Origin: Paramoeba atlantica | Taxonomy: Eukaryota > Discosea | Length of the DNA stretch: 64,000 nt | Direction: 5' to 3' | Assembly (NCBI GenBank): GCA_977017575.1 | Contig: CDRNVI010000137.1 | Span: forward strand, 62,001 to 126,000 | Shown here: positions 1-10,450 of the stretch, in pieces | Layout: each line of letters begins with the position of its first letter | Position numbering within the stretch: the stretch's first letter is position 1 | The notes under the pieces: model-generated | What the model was told of the DNA's origin: nothing | The model's database searches: none | The model's input: the letters and a program-made list of their open reading frames with translations, nothing else | Translations under genes and position numbers: made by a program

Positions 1-345
1 AATTTCCTAATTTATTTTCTGATTCTGTGATATTTTTAGAACTTATATTTCAGATCTATGATATTTTTTAAGTTGGTTCAATAAAATTTCTTAATTGTTT
101 TTGGTTGATGTATTTGATTTATTTTTTGTTTCATTTTTTTCATATTATTTTTTTGTAATTTCAATTTCTTAATTATGTCTCCATATTGAATGCAATTCCT
201 TAATTTATTTTCTGATTCTCTGATATTTTTAGAACTTATATTTCAGATCTATGATATTTTTTAAGTTGGTTCAATCAAATTTCTTAATTGTTTTGAATTG
301 ATGTATTTAATTTATTTTTTATTTTCTTTTTTTTCACATTAATTT
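1..345. repeat. Left-edge copy of the 193/386-bp satellite
   Basis: The first 345 bases are almost identical to the long satellite array that ends the window (61735-64000). They hold one A-type monomer, which has TCAATAAAATTT and a TTGGTTGATG stretch, and most of one B-type monomer, which has TCAATCAAATTT and GAATTGATG. The repeat then dissolves into AT-rich unique sequence. Starting and ending a 64-kb window in the same satellite suggests a region bounded by satellite blocks, or contig edges placed in them. Confidence 0.9.
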
Positions 346-1968
346 TTTTCTCTTTTTTGAATATTTAAAATCTTATTTTTTTCAAAAATATAAAAATCAA
401 ATTGAGAAAAATATTTTTATTTTTAGCCAAATAAAGAAAATTAGTTTTGTTTCTGAAATTGATTTTAGTTTTTTGTTTGTTTTTGTTGGTTTTTGTTTCA
501 TTGCTTCATTTCACCTAAATTCCTTTTCAAGAATTTATTATCTTCTTTTTTAAAAAAAAAAAAATCTTTTATCTTTTTTGTTAAAGTAATTTCATTGTAA
601 AATTTAAAACTTTTAGTTCATGAATACATTCTTTTTTATGAAACCTTTGAATGAGAAAAGTTGACTCTTTGTTAAACTTTAATTAAGTAATGTTATTGTT
701 TTTATGAAAAATTGATTTTTAATAATTCAAATGAAAAAGAATGAATAAAAACTTTCACAACTATAAGTTGTTTTTTTCAAATTGACTAACAACAAAACAG
801 AAAACTTTTCAAAACCTAGGGTAATCTGCTTTTTGGAGTGAAATCAAAAATATGAAAACACTTTACAAAGATTGAACCTTCTCAAATTGATAAAATTGTT
901 AAGTATGTGTAAAAATGTAATGGAAACCAAGTTTCATTGATTCAAACCACCTTCAAAGATTGGATTAATACCACTTTCTCAAAAGCAATCTTTTTCACCT
1001 GAATTTATTTCTTTGTTTAGAGTGAAAAACAACTTTTTCTTATTGATTCAGAGTCATTTGAGGTAGAGAGGTGCAGTTTGTTTGAGGAAAAGCTGAAACA
1101 AAATACAAAAAAATTGTAAGAAAAGATTGATGCTACTCACTCTCAATTGATCATAAATATTAATGAAACTGATTTTAATTGCAAAAAAGATATTGAAAAA
1201 CTCAAAGTTGTTTTAATATATAATTGCTCTTATATATATTATTCCTCTTGAAATGAATTCTATATCACTTTAATGCTTATAGTTGGTATTATTGGATGGA
1301 GTCTTTCAATTTTTGCAACTATCAAAACAATATTCTTTGTTTTAGACTTAAAGGTGATGTATAATTTCTCAATAAATGAGTAGTATTATGTAATATTATT
1401 TTCATCATCAAATATTAATAATAAGTTATTTTTTTATTAAATTGATAAAATTTTTGTTCTAAAAGTAATTATAAGATGTTGATTTTTAGAGTTCAAAGAT
1501 AATACCAAAACTCTTCTTATCTTAAATAGTTGTTTTGTTTATAGTGTTGCAAATCTTCAAGCCTTAACTTGTAATTTCACAAAGTAATTCATTTAAAACA
1601 TAATTTTTTCTAGTATGGGTTTTGAACATTGTCTTGGTAAGAATTATACAATCTTCAACAATCACAATCTTTTTTATCATTGATCTAATACTTTGTATCT
1701 CTTTTAAGTAGTCTATAAATTCACCAATATTGTTAAAGCTAAGAGAAATGGTTTCAAACCTACCACATATTTCTCTCTCTTTCCTGAAAACTGCAAAATC
1801 TGCACCCCCCAGATAAAGGCCTGTATATCTTGAATCATTATAAAACATTTAAAAGCTTTTGAATTTAAAGCTTTTCTTCTTTTTAGATTCTTTTTTGATT
1901 TGAGTTCTTGGAGGCTAAAGAAGGATTTTATTCTTTCTCAGGATTTTTCTAACAATTTTTATAGTAAA
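346..1968. other. AT-rich intergenic stretch
   Basis: I see no convincing gene here. The sequence is very AT-rich with short A and T runs. A 94-codon open frame on the minus strand (1564-1848) has no recognisable motif and lies just beyond the decayed LINE, so it could be noise or LINE-flanking sequence. Confidence 0.5.
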
Positions 1969-3770
1969 CTAAACTAATTTAGTTTCTTCTGCACACACTG
2001 TGAGCCACAAACTTAGCAAGGCAGCACTCACCACAGAGGTTTCTTGCCTAGTAAGATACTTTGAAACAAGACCACATACATTTTTAGTTTCTTGCCAATT
2101 GAGTACTTTCAGCAAAATACATTTCCTTCCTTTTGCTTGAAGAAAACCCTCAACCACAAAGCATTTTTCCAGTAGATGAGATTATGACTCCTTTTCTCAG
2201 TGGCAGAGGCAACAACTTGAATCTTGGTTTGAAAAGTGAGACAACTTGTTTCTTGTAGATAGTTCTTTTATTAGAAATTTAAGTAAATTCTTCTTAAACT
2301 GAGGTTTAATTGCATGAACCAAGTTGTACACCATATACTCAGCTCTTCTTTTCCCCACATACAAGTCTTTGATTTCAATTGAAATCATTTGAGACATATT
2401 GGTATATGTAACACAAGTGGCCTGGCCAAACACAACTTTGGAAGAAAGGCTTTGGGCTGCAATGAAAGCATCCTTCCACATGGCTTCAATGGAGAGAGGA
2501 TTCTAATAATCACTCTTCATTGGTGGACAAGAGGTGAAAAGAGCCCAATTAAAACCAATAGGGTGATGTAGTTGAGGATTTGAGTCCAAAGAGGATAGCA
2601 TAAAGTAAGAACAGAGGTTTTAGTGATAGCATAGGCACCCAGGGCTGAGCAAATGGATTTCCACATCAAAGAGGTGATAGATTTTAGGATCAACTTGAAT
2701 CTCACTAAGTATTCCATACATGGAGTTAGATAGATATTGACCATCCTCACTCTTGAGTAAAAATTCCCACCTCTCTTTTTAATTGCTGTTCCAACTTTCT
2801 TCATCTTTTGGACCACCTTCTCTCAATCTTTGAGAGAAGATAACCATTTATTCAATCTCACTCCCAGTTTCATTACCACAGTAATTGAGTTTTGCCATCT
2901 CAGACCAGGGGCCTACTGGTTTGTAAGACTCAGTTGAGAGAACAAAGCACTTATTAAAGTTCAGTTTAGCTTCAGTTGCTTCTTTATATTTCTTAAAGGT
3001 TGGAGTGAGAGAATTGATGGTTTCAACTCTCTGAAGCACTATCCCCAAATCATCCATAAAGCCTGACAGATCTTGGAGGTTGTGTTTCTTCTTCAAACTC
3101 ACAAGGAGGATGTCAAACACAATCACAAACAATAGAAGGGAGATTGGGCATCCTTGTCTAACTCCTGTCCAGCTTTGGATTGATTCTTTGGTGCCTGCCC
3201 TTTTGGATTCACTAATATTTAGCAGCCAGGTTACATATTCACAAAGGACTTTCTCAACAATATAGATTGCTTGAGGGGGGCATTCAGACTTTTGAGAATA
3301 TGAAGGAGTGCATCACAATTCACATAATCATATGCCTTGCAAAAGTCTGTTTGGAGGAGAGTCACATCTTTTCCCTCTGCCAAAGCTTTGTAAAAAGAGT
3401 TATATACTGATTCTACTGCTTCATTAATTGATCTCCTGAAAATTCATAATTTCACCTGCTTGTTGAATTAATTTTACTCACATATCAAAGTACTTCTCTT
3501 GTGTTGCCTTATACAAAAAGAAGGGAATACCATCAGGTCCTGTGCTGGTGTTGTTGGTTCTCTGAAGTAGTTTATCAACTTTCTTCCTATCCACATCATG
3601 TTTCTCAACTGGAGGGAAATGAGGTTGGTGGTCAGCAATCAGTTCATCAAGAGAATCTTTGTTATATGGTCTTTCTGTGCTGAGAAAACCCTCTCAAAAA
3701 TCCTTAATTGCTTTTTTAACCACATTATCATTATGAGAGATCACCCCATCCATGATTACATGTTGTTTTT
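1969..3770 (-). pseudogene. Decayed L1-like non-LTR retrotransposon ORF2 (reverse transcriptase)
   Basis: Reading the minus strand from about 3770 downwards gives, in order, the landmarks of an L1-type reverse transcriptase spread over several frames. These are the finger motif STGPDGIPFFLYK (~3500-3545), motif A TDFCKAYDYVN (~3340), motif B GVRQGCPISLLLF (~3140), and motif C as FMDD (~3050) in place of the usual F/YADD. A thumb region follows, then a C-terminal zinc-knuckle remnant (C-x2-C ... HLLEKC, ~2160-2210), which continues in frame to 1969. In-frame TGA and TAA codons and frameshifts break it, and I find no intact endonuclease domain upstream. CpG dinucleotides are almost absent, as in other old elements here. 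It is an inactive fossil; the clade assignment is by motif only. Confidence 0.75.
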
Positions 3771-3835
3771 AACAAAAAGATGAAGACCATCTTTGCTTCA
3801 AGTTAACAGCTCTGTCAGGTCTGTTTGAATGAGTG

Positions 3836-4068
3836 TATAGTGGTATGGTTCTACAAATTGACTTCTAGTTGAATGTTTGTTCAAAAAGAAACCATATTTT
3901 TTTGGAAATGAACATCATATAATTGGTTGAAGGGAGACTAGAGTGATATTTTTTCTTGAAATTGTCAAGGGAAAGTTCCATCCTCTTGAAATTCCTGAAA
4001 TGGGCTTGTTTAAGTTTCAACCTCTATCAGGTTTTGGAGTGAAAACTGTTGGTTTAATGCTTTACATG
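3836..4068 (+). pseudogene. piggyBac-like transposase fragment
   Basis: A short plus-strand stretch translates, with stops, to a segment matching the catalytic-core region of the piggyBac-like transposase at 7010-9051. Shared landmarks are KKPYFFGNEHHIIG (cf. RKPHPFGNEYHTIG) and FLEIVKGKFHP followed by VKTVGLMLYMR (cf. FLEIVEGKSHP and AKTVGLMLRMT). It ends abruptly at about 4068, where repeat unit R1 (4072-4410) begins. It is a truncated second family member on the opposite strand. Confidence 0.7.
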
Positions 4069-4071
4069 AGA

Positions 4072-4410
4072 GTGAGCTTAAGCTGCACTTGCAATCATAG
4101 TGTTTTTAAGATTGAAGTGACTTCAAATATTTCTTTTGAGCTTTTAAAAAAAAATCTGATGTTATATCCATATGTTCACTCTTGTGGTCTCTTTTCTAAT
4201 TTGTTTGTTTTTTGGTTGAATGAAGATGGTAAAGGTTGAAGAAATGGAACAAAAAAGAAAAAGAAAAAGGAAAAAAAGTGTGTGTTTATTATTCTTTTGA
4301 TGATTAAATTGTTTGATTTGAAAGAAAAGGTTATGCATAGAAGTTGAAGGTGATGATGTTGTGAAAGGGAAAAAAAGAACCTGTTTTGTCAATTGATCCA
4401 AACAGAAACT
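4072..4410 (+). repeat. Dispersed repeat R1, copy a
   Basis: This segment aligns along about 340 bp with 31220-31560 in the same orientation. Shared stretches include AAGCTGCACTTGCAAT, GTTCACTCTTGTGGTCTC, TTTGTTTTTTGGTTGAATGA and GAACCTGTTTTGT. Copy b lies inside a unit with terminal inverted repeats (31206-32058), so this copy is probably the 5' part of the same DNA element. It adjoins a piggyBac fragment. Confidence 0.8.
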
Positions 4411-6720
4411 CTTTCACTAGAGACTCCCATTCCTGGATGTATTCTCAGTGATCTTGACTTGACACTGATTGTTTGAAGAAACTCTGATTCAAGTTCTTCT
4501 TCTTCTTCTTCTTTATTGTCTGGGTCAATGCAACCTGATGTAAGCTCATGAAGAAAACACTGATCACAGTAGTCTTCAGTGTCTTTGGCTGAACATTGGA
4601 AAACTTTTGAAAGTGAAAGGAATTGGCCAAAGACACAACACTTGGTCCTCCCTCATCTCAACTTATGGCAACATATAGCTTTTGAAATGTTCTCAAGTAA
4701 TTGCATGAACCTGGTCCAGTGGTTTGCTCAATCTGACCAAACCCCTCCACCACCCAAAAGGAAAAGAGAAGAGGAAATTGACCTCCAAGCAGCAAAGAAG
4801 CAAATGCTGACACAACTCAATGAAATGATTGAGAATTGTAAGGACCTTAATGAACTCAAAAGAAAATTGGACAAACAAAAATGATCCAACTGTTACTGTT
4901 CATCATAAGTAAGATAACAGTTTCACTCTCATCATTGGAGATCTGGAAAGAGATTTATTTTGAAACTTTGCTCCCCTGCTCAAACCAAACAAGAATTATC
5001 AGAAAACATGAGTCAACTTGCTTCCTCAACAAACAGTCATCATTTTGGGTCTGAGGTGTTGCATGGGTCAACTTGTTCTCCAGTGTACACTCCAAGAGCC
5101 CACATCACTCAAGGCTTCAGCATTGGCCAAAACACTGAGTATGCAATTGATAGGTCAACTTTGTATAAGACATTTATTAATGCATCAATGGGTCAACTTT
5201 CAATTTCAGTTTCAAACACCAGGCCACTTGAGTGGTGATGCTCTCACTGAACCTTATCTGGAATGGAGGAAAATGTTGAGTGCACACACCCATGCCAAAA
5301 CCAAATGTAGGGCACAAAAGAGTCACCCAAAAGATTAATGCTTTATCTGAGCAAGACTTAGTTTGAATAACTGATGAACAAACTCCTAAGAAGAGGGGTA
5401 AGGACAAGCAGAGATATTGGAGAGGAAACAAAGCAATAGACCTGAATTGAACAAATGGCTGATTCATTTTGTAAACAAATGAGAAATCTTCTCTTGAATG
5501 GAATATTACCAGAATCAAAAATAGAAGCAAAGAATAATCAATTTTGAATTTCCAATCCTGTGTCCACAAGTTCATCTTGTATGATCTGACATCTTTAAAG
5601 TAAATTAAAAACCAAAGGAGAAGAAGGCAAAGAAGAAAGAAGGGGTAAGACAAGAGTGGATGAGGGGCAAAATGGGGCACACAGGAGATGGACAAAAAGC
5701 ACACACATCATCAGAAGGAATGCAATATCTCAAAAGATACCCTTGATCGAAGAATCTGAGCACTTTTTGCACCTAAAAAGCACTCTTGTACCTCATCATT
5801 GTAGTCACCATGATCAAATTCATGCAACATGGTGTGGAAGACCAGCTTGTGGAATTAATGAGGGGAATAGGGAGAAATGGAGAAAGAGAATTTAGGACTT
5901 GAGAAAGAAATAAAAGAGAGAGAGAGACACATGAGAATGGAAAGGATGAGAAAGTGAAATTTGATTTAGGAGAAATCTTCAATCCTATCAACAAGAACAG
6001 AAGAAAATGATTCTCTAACACCAACTTTAGGAAATCCAAGGATCTTGAGAGGTGGACATTATCAAATAAGGAGGTTCAAGGAGATTTCAAAGAAAGTGAT
6101 GAAGAAATATAAACCCAAGAGGAGCAGACTAGTAATGCCAATCAGCTCAGTTGGCCAAAAGGATGAATATTTCCCCCCTTGATAAGGGTCACTGAGATCC
6201 TCAGGGGATGCAAGGCGGGGTCTGAATATTGAGACCTTTTGTCAAGCCACCTTTTGGGCAGTTAAGAGGAAGCAGCCAAGAACCTATTTGAATGTTGAAT
6301 TGGCCCAATTGGTTCAGATTGCAATCAGAAAGAAAAGAAGATGGAAGATTGAGATCAAGATAAATAAGGGGGGGGGTTTTGGAGTTGGCTTGAGAAACTC
6401 TACTCCAAAAGGGGAAGAGACCAAAACCAAGGATAATCAAGAAGGATAAACAATGGAAAAGAAGGCCAGAGAAAGTACTCAAGAAGTATGCAAAGGAATA
6501 GGACAAAGAGGAGACTTCACCAACAGCAGCATCTCCACCCTTTTTGTACCAAAGAGAAAGATTGATCTGAAATATGTGAACCACACAGCACAAAAACTGT
6601 GAGACTCTGGGAAAAATGTTTCACCATCTTCCAAAAGAAAAGAAAAAACCAGAAAAAAAGAAAAAACCAGAAAAACCAGAAAAAAAACAAATAAAATTGT
6701 TAAACTCTCCAGAAAATTGG
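4411..6720. other. No recognisable gene; probable decayed repeat
   Basis: Open frames here are short and of unknown type. The best plus-strand one (4579-4884) encodes a lysine-rich, possibly coiled-coil tail preceded by a PPPP stretch, with no known motif. The octamer GTCAACTT recurs at about 5013, 5066, 5158 and 5191. CpG is almost absent, which points to old, methylated repeat sequence rather than a functional gene. Confidence 0.4.
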
Positions 6721-6740
6721 GTTCCTTCCAGGCCAAAAGA

Positions 6741-6938
6741 CTAATTAGGCCTCTATTTTTGACTCTTTTTTTGAAGCCACTGGTGGGTGGAGGGGAGATT
6801 TTTTTTGATAAACTTTTTAATAAAGATCTTTTAAACAAGAATATCAAGAAATATTTGTCCAAATATTGTTTTTTGAAAAAAAAAATTGAGTCACTAAAAA
6901 AAAAAAAACATCATTTTTCAAAAGGACTAATTAGTCCT
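6741..6938. repeat. CTAATTAG palindromes at the left edge of the piggyBac-like element
   Basis: CTAATTAG occurs at 6741-6748 inside GGCCAAAAGACTAATTAGG, and again at 6927-6934 inside a perfect 16-bp palindrome (6923-6938, AGGACTAATTAGTCCT). The same motif appears twice at the other side of the transposase gene (9174-9202). They may be transposase-binding subterminal repeats. Exact element ends and the expected TTAA target duplication are not visible. Confidence 0.45.
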
Positions 6939-7009
6939 CAGTCATGTGCCTGCTCATATGGTCAGCAAAGCAACCTGAACAAAAAATGAGTGTTTGATCA
7001 CAGGAGCAA

Positions 7010-9051
7010 TAGGTTTGAACTTTCTTTGTACAATTTGTCCCATTGCATCCTACTCTTCTGGTACTCTTGTCTGGCTTCAGTCCAATTACCATTTCACCAA
7101 ACTCCAGCAAAGTTGGGCTTGATCATCAGATGATGTTCTACATGAGTTGGGAGTGGTATTCGCAGGTTATAGCTTTCATCCAAGGGATGATTCTGAGAGA
7201 GTAGACCTTGGGCAACCTCAAAACGAAATTCTGCAAAGGAGAGCTCTTTGGCTTGGGGGAAAAAGTGCTGAAATATGAGGAAGGCATTGACTTCCACAAC
7301 TACAAGAATGAAAGCAAACTGCCTGTGGACCCATTTTTTGGTCTTCCAGGAACTCTCCAAGGAGAGAGAACCTTGCCTCAGTTGGTTGTGATCATCCACA
7401 CAATGCCTGGTTTGATAGTAAAAGTCAAGAGGCTGAGTATATCACAGGGAGAGTCTTTGGCCTTCAAGCTTGCAATTTTGTAGGCAACCAGTGGGAAAAG
7501 AAGTTCCCCAGGTATTAATCATTATAGAAGAGTGATGAACATCTTGGAAAGCCTCCACATAGAATTTATAACCTCTCAGAGATCCTTTCTTCACTTTCAC
7601 ACATAACCAGGTTCCTTCTCCTTGAGGTGTGCAACAATCTCTTTCCCTGGAATTCCTTTGGGCCAATATCATTTTTTCTTCACAACTGAAGTACAATACA
7701 ATCCCTTCTCCAAGAAGTTGAATACAACCTTCCAACACACAAAAACCACTATCCAAAGCAACTACTCGACCAGTTCCCCAAATTCCCTCAGTCATTCTAA
7801 GCATTAAACCAACAGTTTTCGCTCCAGAACCAGATGGAGGTTGAAACTTGGGCAGGCCCATTTCAGGAGGATGGGACTTTCCTTCCACAATTTCAAGAAA
7901 GAGTATCACTTTAGTCTCCCCACAACCAATTGTATGATATTCATTTCCAAAAGGATGAGGTTTCCTCTGAACAAACATCCAACCAGGAGCCCATTTACAG
8001 AACCACACCACCATAGACTCATCTAGACAGACCTGTCAACTTGGAACAAAGATGGTCTTCATCTTCTCATTAAAAGCAGCAATCAGGGGTCGAATTTCCC
8101 ACATACAGTCTGTGTAAGAGGGTTTTGCAGAGAGAGGAGCAAGTTTAAGAGAGGAGACAATCATATCAAACCAATTTCTACTGATATATTTCCTAAGATA
8201 AGGCAGTGTACCATGCAAGGAAGATCCAGCTGAATCCTTTGAAATTCGAAAAAAATCCCTTCTTTTATGTCCTGGGTAGAAAGACATAATCTGGCACAAG
8301 GCAATAAAATCAAGCATTTCAGCTTCAGTGAAGTTCAAAGAATGGTTAAACTCATTTGTTGCTTTCAGCACATCAGTTTTTAGAAAGGTTAGAGGTAGAA
8401 CTTGGAGAAAAATATCGAGGGGAGTGGGGACATAAACAGCATCAAAGCAAATTCTTGTACAGGCCTTGAAGTCTTGTGCTCCTATCACAGCACAAGCATC
8501 AGTTGTTGAGGAAGACCACTCAGAAACACAAAGGAAAGATCATTTTCAACGAGTTCTGCTGCATTGTCTTCCCCTTCCTCCTCAATATCAGAGCAAGATT
8601 CAGTATCTTCATCATCAGTATCAGATGAGCCCAAAACAGGCACAGAGGTTGTTGATGCCTGGGATGAACCAGAACTTGATCCTCCTGAGCCAGAAGAGGA
8701 TGATGAAGATGAAGATGGATGAGTTGAAGTCCCACAACCCTCTGAGACATCTGCTTCTCCAACAAACTTCAAATTTTCAGGGAGAGCCAGAAGGTAATCA
8801 TTCTGAAAGACAGGAGAATGAAGCAAAACTACCATCTGAGATTTCCTGTCATATTTCTGAAGTTCCACCCTTTTCACCCTGAGTGAAGAGAGAGATGCTC
8901 CTTGATATTGGTCACCAAAATGTTTCCTTAGAAGATGAGAAGGGCAAAGGTTCACAGCTTTGCAGAACCAAATAGTATCCTCCTTCAATTCTTCAATTCT
9001 TGGAGAAGTTGATCTAGAACTCATTTTTCTCACCACTGTAACTTTTTTCAT
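7010..9051 (-). pseudogene. Decayed piggyBac-like (DDE_Tnp_1_7) transposase
   Basis: The minus strand from ATG at 9051 encodes about 650 codons of a piggyBac-family transposase in broken frames. The N-terminal part (9051-8485) is basic, then Ser/Gly/Asp-rich and acidic. The dimerisation/pre-core part follows (8488-8036, with TPLDIF, LPYLRKYISRNWFDMI and IRPLIAAFN). The catalytic core has the signature CLDESMV (first Asp, about 8015), RKPHPFGNEYHTIG, GTGRVVALDSGFCVL (second Asp) and VDDHNQLR (third Asp pair, about 7390). The three clean breaks after codon runs, at 8036, 7442 and 7094, are all in-frame TGA. The first of these stands just before QVCLDESM, where arginine is plausible, as expected from CGA to TGA decay. 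One frameshift lies near 8485. The protein would have cut and pasted DNA; this copy cannot. A piece of a second copy lies at 3836-4068. Confidence 0.85.
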
Positions 9052-9173
9052 TCAGACTTTCTGAGAAAGGCATTGTGATGAAAATCAAGAAAAAACCTCA
9101 AAGAAACACAAAAGAAAGTAAAAAAAAAAAAAAAAAGTTCAAAAATGTGCTTTATTTTGGCCAACAAACAGGA

Positions 9174-9202
9174 GCCTAATTAGGCCCAAAAAGACTAATT
9201 AG
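9174..9202. repeat. CTAATTAG palindromes at the right edge of the piggyBac-like element
   Basis: A perfect 12-bp palindrome GCCTAATTAGGC (9174-9185) is followed 18 bp later by a second CTAATTAG (9195-9202) in the context CCCAAAAAGACTAATTAGGC. That context closely matches the left-side copy at 6731-6750. The transposase reading frame lies between the two pairs. Confidence 0.45.
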
Positions 9203-9547
9203 GCCCCCCTGGAAAGAACCTGATATAATATTGTTAACCAAAATAAACCTGATCAAATTGTGCAATATCTTGATGCAATAAATGAGGAAATATATATATA
9301 TTTGTTCTCATTCTCACTTCTAATCTAAGAGAAGGAAAGAAAAGATTGAAGAAGAGATAAAAAAAAATGAAAAAATTCACTATGTGAGAATTGAACCTGT
9401 TAGATGAATAGATGGTTCTTGCCCTTCTCCTTATTCTCTTGAGGTTTGAAAAAGAAGTTTTTCAATCCCCCTCCTTTGAAACAAAAATAGAAGACATTAT
9501 TTGAAAAATAACTTTCTTCAAAAGAACAATGAACCCCCAGAATTTTC

Positions 9548-9593
9548 ATACTCTCTGGGTGCTAATTTGAAAATTTGTACCCAGAGAGAGTAT
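9548..9593 (-). repeat. 45-bp inverted-repeat element IR45, copy 1
   Basis: The arms ATACTCTCTGGGT and ACCCAGAGAGAGTAT flank an 18-base spacer. On the minus strand the spacer contains AATTTTCAAATTAG, the asymmetric core seen in the other three copies (18336-18380, 49024-49068, 52194-52235). The right arm carries an extra AG. No protein-coding gene adjoins it; the rest of 9210-10203 shows nothing I recognise apart from a diverged direct repeat at 10024-10115. Confidence 0.8.
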
Positions 9594-10023
9594 AAGTCTT
9601 CTTGCTTGAGGTCATTTGAGTTTTGCTTGTATTGCCACTGAACAAGGAAAGAACTGAAATAGTTACTTCTTCAAAAAAGATCAAAAGAAATGAGTTCTCT
9701 GTTCAAAAAAAAAATGTGAAAAAGGAGGTGAAAAGAAAAGATAAAGAAGATAAAAACTAATAAGAAAAAGAAAGAAAAAAGAACCTTGTGTCCTTACCTC
9801 TCACAGTTTAATAGATGGTCTCCCTGATCCAGTGTCCCCTCAAGGTAAAATGATTCCCATTTCTCTCAAAGTTCTTGTTTCTCAAAAGACAAAAGGAATG
9901 CCAAATCAAAGAAAGGTCCCAACATTGAACTGGGGTGAGTCATAAAATAATTAAAGAAATAATTGATATTCTCAAGGGTCCACCAAGTCTAATCCTCTTA
10001 AATAACATCAAAGAAATAATAGT

Positions 10024-10115
10024 GTTGTTTGAACAATATCAAAAGAACTATTTAACTTGTTCATATAAAACTCCTTACAATTCATTCAATTTGTTTTGCC
10101 TTTCTCAATCTTGGA
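10024..10115 (+). repeat. Diverged direct repeat (with 16346-16445)
   Basis: The segment beginning TTGTTTGAACAATATC shares its order of short matches with 16346-16445 (TGTTTGAACAAATC, then a run ending in TTGTTCATAAAACTCC). The two lie outside the two ends of the Copia element, so they predate or are independent of its insertion. Confidence 0.5.
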
Positions 10116-10203
10116 TATTAATCACAAGCACAAAGTGGAGATATTATCATCACAACAAGACACTCCCTCAACAGGTATTCAACAAAACCAAATAACTAGA
10201 ACC

Positions 10204-10208
10204 CAAAT
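10204..10208. repeat. Target-site duplication of the Copia element (left)
   Basis: CAAAT directly before the LTR at 10209 is repeated as CAAAT directly after the LTR at 15455 (15456-15460). Five base pairs is the usual Copia target duplication. Confidence 0.85.
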
Positions 10209-10427
10209 TGTTGGAGGTGAAACAGGGAAAATGATAAAACTGATGTAAGGCACGAGGGTTTAGAGAGGAAAATGAGAATAAACTTTATTTGTGACAAACA
10301 AGGTTGCACAAACAAGTGACAATGGAATAGGTGGTTGCATTGCAATGTTTCAGGAGGATGCAACAATGTCTGGACAACTTCAATGAAACCAGATTTATCT
10401 TAATAAGGTTAGAAGTTGCATCCAACA
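10209..10427 (-). repeat. 3' LTR of the Copia element
   Basis: This 219-bp repeat aligns with 15237-15455 over its full length. Where they differ, this copy mostly has TG or CA where the other has CG (for example AACTGATG against AACCGATG, and GCAAC against GCGAC). It contains AATAAA in plus-strand reading. Confidence 0.95.
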
Positions 10428-10450
10428 CTCTCCTCCATCCAATGAATACT

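Noticed and set aside
6135..6205. Box-A-like CAGCTCAGTTGGCC suggesting a tRNA
   Set aside because: No acceptor pairing, no clear anticodon arm and no good B box; at best a very old tRNA or SINE remnant.
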